The translations under genes and the position numbers were made by a program. The notes beneath the pieces were generated by a model, which worked only from the letters and a program-made list of their open reading frames with translations, was not told the origin of the DNA and did no database searches. A DNA stretch of 64,000 nucleotides from Zonotrichia leucophrys gambelii (Eukaryota > Chordata > Aves > Passeriformes > Passerellidae), in the NCBI RefSeq assembly GCF_028769735.1, contig NC_088175.1:682001-746000 (forward strand), read 5' to 3'. Positions 54,303 to 64,000 of the stretch are shown piece by piece (within the stretch, counting starts at the first letter, position 1; the number at the start of each line of letters is the position of its first letter).

Positions 54303-56115
54303 CTTGTAATTTTTAGTGTCCTGTTTGATTTTTGGAGCTGCCCAAGAGTTTACTTGTACACCTGACTCTTCCCTGTCATTTTTCAGAGAGCATCTCTGTG
54401 ACATGCAGCATGTTCTGGTCCCAAGGAAAGGCTCACAGGGAGAAGGGAGGCTGCTGCAAGAGTTCAGCCAGGTTGTCATTTGCTTCCTTGCCTGTTTGGG
54501 AGCAGGCACTGGGACAGAGCAGCAGGAATGGGCTGCAGGCTCTCATGTGGGGTGCCCGAATTCCATCCCAAGCAGCAGCCAGACCTGCCACCAGCTAAGA
54601 TAGCACAAAGACACGTTGTAGAGCAATCTAAGGAAAATGCCATTTAAATCAGCCTGAGATCCTCCTGTTTCTGGCTCTTACAGCTCTGAATGTACCTTTG
54701 CTTGAGTAGGTGTTACTGTGAGCAATAAGGAGGGATCTGACTGAAAGAAAGAAGGTGGCTGAGAGGAGAGTCCAAAAAAACAGCTGGCAGGGAAATAAAG
54801 AATAATAAAAAATTTCTCAATCATTGTTTGTTTTGGAAAGATCGTGCTTTAAGCACATGGAAATACTTTACACATTTGAGAAGTGCTGACTTCCTACATG
54901 CCTTGTGAAGGAACAGCAAATCATTCATATAATGTAAACACATTTATAGATTGTTCCAATATAACTTTTTTCAGTGCTGCTGTTCTTTTTAACAAGATAC
55001 AATTCAGTGCATGCTCTTTTGATGCTATGCTTTGGCCAAGAGTTGCAAACATCATAAACATTAAATATTGGAGTTTTTGCTTAAGGAATATTGCCAAGTT
55101 ATTGAACCACACTTTTAATGCAAAAAGTTGTTAAACAGTGCTGTTTGATGCACTGTTTAAAAGTAAACCCATGAGAAAGTAGTGCTGGAGTGAAACTGAA
55201 AGAAATAACTCGTCCAAAATTGCAAGTATAAGCATTATGTCTTATAGAGATGATAAAAAATGGGAGTGGACAAAGTCCCCTTGTGAGGATGGAATTTTAA
55301 ATCAGGCAAGAAAAAATAATAAAAAGAGAAGCTGTGGTGGCAGAATTGCAGCAGGTACTTGTGAAATTGTATCATCACAGTGCTGGTCTGGAGGGTCATG
55401 GGTCCTTCCCCTTGCCATGAGGCAGCGCCAGGGGCACTTCATGGCAGGACCTGTCCCAACCTGTTCTGGGAGACCTCCTGAGATGGGGGCTCTGCAATCC
55501 TGGCCTCTGGGAACACTTACTGCCCTTGCTTTTACATTTTAGGGGAAATTCAGTAACTGTGTGTCCTTGACCTGATACAAGCTCATTTTCTACCTAGGTA
55601 GTGGCAAAAGTTCTCTACCTCTTTGTAGGAGCTTCTTAAGTCCTTGAGGATGACTATGTAAAGAGGGCTTTAGAGAACTAAATGTTTTAGAATTTAGGTC
55701 TTAAAAAATAGTTCAGCCACCTTAATTGTCATTTAACAATAAAATCATTGATTTCTTCTACAGATGGTTGGTAGACTGTCTCTACTCTTACACACTGGAT
55801 GTGAAATGACATTCAGCTGAGCACTTTTAAAGAGGGAAATTCTTTTAAAGAGAGCAGCAAGAACATTTAAAGAACTACAGTAAGATCAATGAAGTATTTG
55901 AAGCCACTTAGGGAAGCTGTAGTACATTTGTATATGTGCACAGAAGTATGTGTGACCTTCCTGCCATGATCCATTTTTTCTTAGCACTTGTCTGCATCTG
56001 TGAGAACATCAAATGTTTGCTTCTAATCCTTTCTTCTGTTGCTGCTGATCAAAGCAGTTCTGTGTCATTCCTTCATCTCTGTTGTGTACCTGGAGGAGCC
56101 CTGGAGACCTGAGTG

Positions 56116-56250
56116 AGAGCAGGGATGGTGGCTTTGCAGAGACCTGGAGTGGAGAGCAGGGCTGGTGGCTTTGCAGAGACCTGGAGTGGAGAGCAGGGCT
56201 GGTGGCTTTGCAGAGACCTGGAGTGGAGAGCAGGGCTGGTGGCTTTGCAG
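56116..56250. repeat. 37-bp minisatellite, about 3.65 copies
   Basis: The unit starts AGAGCAGGGCTGGTGGCTTT and continues GCAGAGACCTGGAGTGG. The first copy carries one difference (ggatgg for ggctgg); the later copies are identical to each other. Because 37 is not a multiple of three, the open frames over it read the unit in different frames in turn; they are not real proteins. A degenerate partial copy precedes it from about 56099. Confidence 0.95.
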
Positions 56251-58294
56251 TTTCCTCTGAGTCAGCACTCAGCTGGGCCATGTCTGTTTGTCCTGCTCTG
56301 ACAGACTTGCCTGGTAAGGCACATGTGTGCAGCCTTACCTTCCAGCCTGGTTCCACTCCTGGTTATTGCATTTCTCTATGAACCAGAATCCATTTGTCCA
56401 TGTGGAGTGTGTTGATCTCACAGCACAGTTAAAAGATTTCCCATATGCCTGTGTTTTGTTCCTTCCCTCTTCTCATGGCTACTTTCAGACAAATTTTGGG
56501 TAAGCTCAGAAATCCTTGCCGGACTTGGTCACACAAGGAGAGCCAAGAGGAGGATGAGGCATGGCCATAGTGGGAGGCAGTTTCTGGAAGTAATATGGCA
56601 GGGAAATCAGTAACCAGTGGTGGCAGCAGCAGTGGTGCCCTCCTGGAGCACAGAATGAGGGTTGCTGGGGATGGGGAGCACAGGGCAGCAGAGGAGACAA
56701 ACTGGGGAGAACATGGGAGCCATGGCACCGTCACTGAGGGGAGAGATTTGGGACAGAGCTGGCAGAAATGTGGCTGTGAGTGGTATGGGAGTTTCTAGAC
56801 AAGGGCTGAGTGGTTTCTGCACAAGAATTAGGGAATTAGAGGGGACAGGAGGATTTGGGGGCCTGGGGATTGTGGTACCTATCCATCACCATCAGTTCCT
56901 GTGTGAGAATCCTGCTCTGAGGTCAGGTTGCTGTGTGTGCACTTGTGTGGCTTCCAGTGTGACACCCACACATGTGCTAACCAGGGTTCAGGCAGGGATA
57001 AATGGCCAGAACTTGTTTCCTGTAGCATCTTCAGTTTTGTCCAAGGTACACCAGCCTTACTGATAAATTAATTACTAATATATTGATTTCTTACAAAGAA
57101 AATATCATCAGTGTATTTGTTGGGGCTGTGCAGCATTCTGTGCATGTACCACCTTTGCTGCACCTTAGCTCCTGCACAAGTGCACGCAGCAAATAAATAA
57201 AAGCAAAGTTCTCTCCAGGGTCTCAGAGAAGTCAAATTTTGAGCTTTCAAAGGGCACATTTATAAATCAAAAATTAATTTAAAAATTGAGATGTATTTCA
57301 AAGCTCTTGGGGACTCTAGTTTTCAATAGTGATCATTACCATCCAAGTGCATCTGTATTGTACAAGCGTACTTGAAGAAAGATATTTGGATCAAAGAGAT
57401 AATGTTTTGTAAGGAGACTTCAAAAGTAGTTTTCCTTAAAAATGTTTGTTCAGGTGTAGAGGGTGAGAGAAAGGAATATTGTTTGAGGCATGTTGGACAT
57501 CAAAAGGTGTATGTCCACATATATATGGAGTGATTGTCTGTCAGGGTGTCTCTGGAAGGGAATATTAACAGCTTTAGCTAGTAAGGAAACAAATTATCTT
57601 AATGAAGAAGCGCCTTGCTCGTTCAAAGTCTGGCTTATCCTCATTTGTCATAATATTTTGGGTTTGTCAAGCTTTTTACTGTAAGGGCAAAAAACATGGA
57701 TAATATTGAAGTAGAGAATTGACTAGTTTAGTTTATTGTTTTGCTTTGCCTGAACACAGTTGCTACACAGGTAATTCTGTATTTGGGGGAAATGCAAGGC
57801 TCAGGTGTAGCTTGTGACCCATTACAATTCAGCAGAATGTGTGGCATAGGAGTAAAATCCTCTGCTTCTTGCAAAGTCAGTAATAGCATGGTAATAGGCT
57901 GTGTTTTATGCAGGCTTCTTTTTTAAAATATAAAGTACTAAAGAATATTGTGACTACGGAGAAAGCTGCTTTGACTCACTGAGACAAATGTGTGCCGTGG
58001 TATGGGCAGGAAATGGAAGGACAGAGAGCACATGTGGAACCATCTATCTAAATTAGCTGGATGGGGGCCAGGAGACTGGAACTTGCAACATTTGCCATGA
58101 TTAGTAGAAAATGAAATGGTGGTTTTGTGTGAGAAGAATGATTCTTGTATTATTCTGGGTGAGTGAGGTAGATCCTGCAGGACACAGATGCTACATTTAA
58201 GCGTGGTGCATGTGGAATTGGAGGACTTTGAAAAGGTAAGTAGTTTGGAGGGAGAAACAAGTTAAAAGTGAGGGCTGTGCACAGGAGGAAAGCA

Positions 58295-58296
<2 letters not shown>

Positions 58297-58338
<42 letters not shown>
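58297..58338. repeat. (AT)21 microsatellite
   Basis: An uninterrupted run of 21 AT dinucleotides. It is likely polymorphic in length. Confidence 0.97.
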
Positions 58339-58341
<3 letters not shown>

Positions 58342-61300
58342 GGTCTGAGAGCCATTCTCCTGTTTCATCTCTTGAAAGAGAGGCATAAATAAATAGAGCA
58401 TCACTGCCTTCTCCAAAGCACAGAGATGACAGAAATGTGATCCTCTGCAAGGCAGCCAGAGGCAGTGCTCCAGCACCCAGGAGCTGCTGGGTGCTGTCAG
58501 AGCTAAAGGGGTGCATGGGGCACCTGATCCTCACCATCCTTGGGCACCCCAGGGCCGGGGCTGCCTCTCTTTGGTACCTGTGGTACATAAAGCAAAAAAA
58601 TCACCCACATCCCGTTTGTAATGGTTCCCTGTGAAAACCCTTTGGGTTCAGACAAGCCAAGTTGGAATGATCAATCAGTAAATATTTGAAGAATTTTCTG
58701 CCTTTCTGAAGGGGTGCCACTGTCTTGGCCTTGCCTGCATACCTAACATTCCTCTTTCTGGTTGTTTACAAGAAAACATGATTAGGATTTTCTTTTGTTA
58801 TGGGGAGAAGAAGAGGGCTTGGTTTGAGAGCTCATGAGAGAGCACAGAGGGGATTGCAGTGAGAATTTCATCCTTTCATTGACTTTACCCATTTGGTTTC
58901 ACTTATGCACCTTAATCTGCCACTCGGTGGGATGATGCCACACTGAATTCCTGTTTAGGTAGAATCTGAAGCCTAGATAGGGTTTGACCGAGAATTGATC
59001 ACATACCAGGCACTTTTGGAATATGGGGTAAAAGCCCCCCATCCCAATCCTTAAGGTGCAATTTATATTAAAGCTTAATGTTGTGTCAGTTCAGTTTCAC
59101 TGGTAGTGTTGTGTGCAGCATTTGCTTTGTGCTAATTTTTAACCTGTTTTTTGTCTGGTTAGTTAAGTGTATTTGAAATATAAAATTAAACAGATGTGTC
59201 ACTTTAAAGTAATATAAATATTCATGAGGAGTGTTGTACCCATTTAGCTGCTTGTTGCTTTTAAATTGTAACCAACTTGTGCTGTAGGTGCCAGGTATAA
59301 CTTTGGCGTTGTCTCTCTATCATCTACTTGAAAAATCTTTGGATTTTTTAAAAATCCTGAATAAACTACTGGAAGGATCAAGGTTATTTTGTTTGTTATG
59401 AAGACCAAATCATAAATGTAGCTGCACTTCAGTTTTTATTTGGTTTATTTATGAAGAGACAAAGTACATAGCAACTGCAACTTTTCAAAATGTGAAATTT
59501 CTACTGTAGGAAGAAAGCTCCTTTACAACTGCAGATAATTTGTCTTTGTTGTTAAAGGCAGCACTCTGACCATGCTGGGTCACCTTCTGCTGTTTTCAGT
59601 CCTTCTCACCTGTAGCCTCAGAAATGGAGTGGACGGTGGTGGAGGTGGCAGAGTTGCACCTACGGGGGGAAGTGAATTTATACATAATAAAGTGAAAACC
59701 ACAGCTGCATGTTCTGTTTGGAGAAACTCCTGCCTGCAGCTCTGGAGCTGTGAAAGTGCAGTCTGGACCTGGGAAAGGTGGAAGGAGACTGTGTTTTTAT
59801 GTATCTTTTGCACAGGGAAGTTTTTGCTGCTGTGGTTTTCTGGCAGAGAAGGAAGCTGGGAAGGGAAGGAATGGGCTGCTGGCACTTTGAGGAAGGGGCG
59901 AGAGAAGCCCTACCTGCCATGGCCTGTGGGTGACAGGGAGAGAGACACACACAGCAGCTCTGTCTTTGTGCACTGGGAGGGATGTGCGTGTGCATTGTCA
60001 ATTGTCCGTGACAGCTGACAGTGGGGGGAGGGAGCTTTTGAGGGGAACTCGGAGATTTGGATCAGGGAATGTGAACTTCAGTCAAAATGCTTCAGTTGTG
60101 GTTAATACCAAGCGACTGCAGCTAGTTGGAACATGATTTTTTGGATTGAAATATCAATGCAACTTAGGTTGGGTGGTTTTTTGTTATGGTTTCTCCCTTC
60201 CCTAACAGAACGTATTTTGCTGAAGGATCAATTGGAAAACCTGAAGGAATGTGGATGATGTGTTAGGGTTACTGCTCTCTCTGACCACTTTGGCAGACTC
60301 ACTGAGTTTATAAAATCTACCCCTTTCACTATTCTTTCATGTTTTTATATGTTCTGATTAATGGAATCTTGAATCTCTTTCTAATTATTTGCATAGGGTC
60401 ACACAAAGTATTAAGCTAAGGCCATGGAGAACAACTTTATAAATTCTTACTGCTCTGAAATCTAATTAAAAATCTGCAAACTTCATCATTCATCATTTTA
60501 CCATAGCAGTATATTTCTTATGGAGACAGTCTAATATCCTGCAGCAACTTCATGGTATTAAAAAAATAATTAATGGACCCTTTTAGGGCAATGTGTGTTG
60601 CTACAATGTGGAATAATACTTCAGTGTTATAAGTGAATGGTGTGCTAGGAAACACTAATCCCTTGTGTATAGTAACAGGAAGTATGAATATTACTTATTA
60701 ATAATAATGTAAAACACCTTCACACACATGCATTTTCCTGGGCATATCTACCTTTTTGTAAACAACAGCAAATTTTAATTGCAGAAAATTGGTGAGAAGC
60801 AAGAGGGATTTTTGTAATTAATATGATCTGTTTATTTAAAAGCCTTCAGAAGTTGTAAGAGATGGAACTTAGCTGTATGTGAGGGATGAATGTTGTGCAA
60901 TAATGCCCCTTCATTCCCCTTTCATAATAAATCTCTGCAGAGTATTCATCTGAAGGGCTGGATGCCAAAAAGAACAGGTTCGACTTGTCTGTGAGGATTT
61001 ACACCACAGTGAAATGCACAACTGCTTTTGTAGAGGTCATTGTGAAGGTCAGGGAGCCAGAACGCTCTGCTGAATGGGAGCAGCCTGGAACAATGGTGTG
61101 AGAGGTTGGGCTGCCTGAAATCACTGCTGAAAAACTCATCTGAAATGGAGCAATAAGCTGGAATCCTTAAAACACACAGCTTCAAAGCAGGCAGGCTGTT
61201 TTGCAAGAAATGAACGCTCTCTTTTGCAGTGGTTTGCATCTCCTACCCTCTGCTGAACGTGGCTCTGAGCTCAGAAAGCAAGAGTGTGCCCATTTCCTGA

Positions 61301-64000
61301 CAATTAACACTGACATGACTGTGTCTAATGTAAACATCCTCAAACCATTAATAATTGCCTCTGTCCAGGTTTAAAAAAAACAAAAAAAACCACTCTGGAT
61401 TTAACTACCTGAAATGGGGCTCACCTCTTTCTTACAAATAAGGTCTGAGTTTGGCCATACGGTCACTATGTCTTTAAATAAAAGATGATGGTCATTTCAA
61501 ATGGCAACCAGCCATCAGTGGGGTTTAGTGTAGAGATTAATTAGTAAACTTTGGAATGCACTACAGCAAATGCAGCTGATTGGCAATAGCATGTGGAGCA
61601 GCAACTGGTGGAAAGCTGGTGCTGCTGAGCAGCAGAGGTATTTCCAAAAAGACTTAAGGGTGCTGTGATGTGCTGTGCTTGAAATGGCACTGTGCTGATT
61701 GCATCAAACCACCAGTTCTCTGTTCATGCAGTTTGGTAAATGCACAGATTAGGGAAATCTGGTGTGCATTTGGAAGGAAAGCAAGTTTTCTTGTGTTGTT
61801 TTGACAAGATGAGGTGCATCCCATGAAGAAAGTGATGCCCCTGAACATCAGTTTACAGGGAGTATGGTTTGTCTGTAGTGCATTTTACAATTTTTTAATT
61901 AAGAAGTGTTAAATGCTAAGATAAGTATTATTCTAAAAGGACACCAACCTGATTATGGACAATTCAATTGTTATTGCAGTCAGCTGTTCTTAGAATTGCA
62001 CTCCACTTTTGAAAATTATACAGATTTCTAAATATGTGTGTGTGCATGATTTATAATACTTTACTCTTTTCCTTTTAAAGTTTTAAATGCATGATTAGAG
62101 AAATTTGGAAACTTTCTGTGTAGGTTAACTTTCTAAAGAGGTTTGATCTATTTGGTGTGAGTAATGGACCCCATTATATACAGTCCCTAGTGGAACTCTT
62201 TTCTCAACTTGTTTGGCCCATGGGATTGGGGTCCAGATCATGAACTTAAGGTGATTGATATAATAAATAACTGATCTTGAGATACTACTTGGGAGCCAGA
62301 TAGATTATAAGAATTGTAACTTAATAATATTGTATTAGTCTTCTGATGCTGATCTTCATTTAGAAAGTGATGGTCAAGCATCCATTTAAACTGGTAAGAC
62401 AACTCACACCAGTTGGTTTTTGCTTTGGAAATGCTTCAGGCATGTGAATTAGCCTGGTAAAATTCATCTGGCTGCCTGTATCTTGAGTATTGAGCTAAAG
62501 TCTGCCCTTGTGGGCTAATGGGATCACTGAAACAGTCATATAAATTTTTGATACAGACCTGGCGGAGGTGCTTGATCTCATAAGATATGGATCACCCTGG
62601 CTTTGGCCCAGAAAACCCTTCAGCATGTGCTTTGGAACCAAGCAAGCAGGTATTCCTCTGGGCTTCACTCTCAGCTCTGTGACTTTGTCCCCACTGCAGT
62701 TCAGTCCCCAGAGCCCCTTTGTGTTTCCTGGTGGGTCTGTGTGCCAGCAATGGCACACCTTGGTGTCACCCACCTGGGTACAACCTGCTGCACTGCCCAG
62801 CTGCTGGGCCAGGGAGTGGAGGCTGGAGCTGTGAGGGTGCTGGTGGTTCCTCTGGGGGCCTGTTTGTGCAAGCCTGTGCTTCCTAGAGCGTGGTGTTTAT
62901 TGCCACAGGTAATCGCAGCGCGGCGGATGGGCTCAGCTTACCCCATCAGGTTTAGGCTTGCTTGGCTTTGTTGGACTGGACTTGCAGGCCACAATCCAGG
63001 CAAAGTAACTGGAATGTGGCTGCTCCTTTGGCTTTGTGAGGCTCTTTGTGTGCTTGGAGCTGGGTAGTTCTCTGAGCTGAATCTGGGTCTAAGCCCCAAG
63101 TAAGTGGATGATAAAATTTTCTGATGGCCAAGAAATTTGTTAGTTTGACATACCTCTAAATAATTCCCATGTGCAAAGGTGCACGTGATTGGGGCATTAC
63201 AGGGTTGTGCAAACATTCTGTGATAGTCTTTGTTTAAAACTGTTTAGCTCATGCCCTGGATTATTTGTGTTTGGGTGTATCTGTGTGTACACACACACAA
63301 CAGAAACCTCCATGCACACAAAGAGCATCTCATTAAAAACAGCACTATTTGAGCACTGCAATCAGCTAATTACTGAGGTGTGTTTATTTTATTCAAACTG
63401 CTGTGTGTATGCACAGTATACACATCCAAGTACATTGTAGAACATTATGAATAATTAAAAGCAAACTGTAGCCCTTTACAGAAGTAAATGTAGGTGCATC
63501 CAGTGAAGCATTTATCCTGGCCAGGCTGCTGGTTTGTTGTGACTCAACTATTGTATGAATTACAGAATGCTCTGTGTAGCACTTGAGGGCTGCCTCTTAA
63601 TATAGGTCTAAATCTGAGCTAGAAAAGATGAAACCAAGTCTGAATTTCTTTGACTTCGTAGCAGTCCTTGCAGCTCCCTGCTTGTGCTAATACCCTGGAA
63701 CAGAGCAGTGCAGCTGCTGGAGTAGCTGGGCTGGGGCTTAGGTGACTTTGTAAGGTGAGCTGCTGTAGGCTCTGGCAGGCTTTTGTTCCTTGTAGGTCTC
63801 TTGGTCAGTGCTCTGTCCTGGCAATAAATGTTTCAGCCAACACAGCAACACTGTGAACAGGAGATGTGGGAGAGAAAAGTTGATGAAGTGTCATGTTTTA
63901 ACTGTGCCCTGAGATTAATGTGAAACTGAAGGAGAAAACATGGTTTTCTCAGTCAACTACCATTGATAAAAGTTTATGTCCAGAGCTAGGGCCAAGTTAT

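Noticed and set aside
56009..56381. Repetitive peptide-like frames over the minisatellite
   Set aside because: The period is 37 bp, not a multiple of three, so the apparent peptide repeat comes from reading the DNA repeat in changing frames.
56831..56868. A second G-quadruplex candidate
   Set aside because: Four G runs are present but the loops are 7, 12 and 3 bases, much weaker than the motif at 51442.
59572..60018. A 148-codon + strand open frame that opens with a hydrophobic stretch resembling a signal peptide
   Set aside because: The rest is low in structure and there is no similarity I recognise. Overlapping minus-strand frames of 101-107 codons show the region is simply stop-poor.
62603..63067. 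A 154-codon + strand open frame
   Set aside because: No domain, no promoter or splice context, and an overlapping 88-codon frame in another register. It looks like chance in a GC-richer patch.

Overview
The window is vertebrate nuclear DNA, almost certainly from a songbird. It is AT-rich, its coding exons are small and far apart, and its dominant repeats are CR1-type retrotransposon 3' ends. It also carries solo LTRs of bird endogenous retroviruses, one of a type I recall as common in passerine genomes. There are no bacterial-style gene clusters, CRISPR arrays or operons.

The one gene I can support is MNAT1, which encodes MAT1, the RING-finger assembly factor of the CDK-activating kinase (CDK7-cyclin H-MAT1) and a subunit of TFIIH. 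It lies on the + strand. Five consecutive coding exons are present: 26614-26766, 28373-28446, 36786-36889, 40809-40949 and 46545-46670. They join in frame through GT-AG introns into 199 codons, including the two codons split across junctions, matching about residues 31-229 of the 309-residue human protein. The exon encoding the first ~30 residues and the promoter must lie upstream. The last ~80 residues (the CDK7/cyclin H-binding end) must lie downstream. The window therefore begins inside intron 1 and ends inside intron 6.

Layout: 1-26613 is intron 1, with CR1 fragments at 1-236, 8645-8785 and 9004-9092. It also holds an LTR cluster at about 5.99-7.55 kb: an ERV LTR, a 223-240 bp tandem duplication, and a second LTR with a 4-bp target-site duplication. 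26614-46670 holds the exons and introns 2-5. These introns carry a 131-bp tandem duplication (35366), a CR1 (39608), a reverse-oriented solo LTR (41375) and another CR1 (43538). 46671-64000 is intron 6, with a 27-bp duplication (47914), a compact G-quadruplex motif (51442), a T/G-rich tract (54209), a 37-bp minisatellite (56116) and a (TA)21 microsatellite (58297).

I found no novel multi-gene system. The items most worth checking are the G-quadruplex motif, the LTR cluster, the sharp GC contrast between neighbouring MNAT1 exons, and two RING-finger substitutions. All comparisons with human MAT1 and with repeat families are from memory, not from a search.
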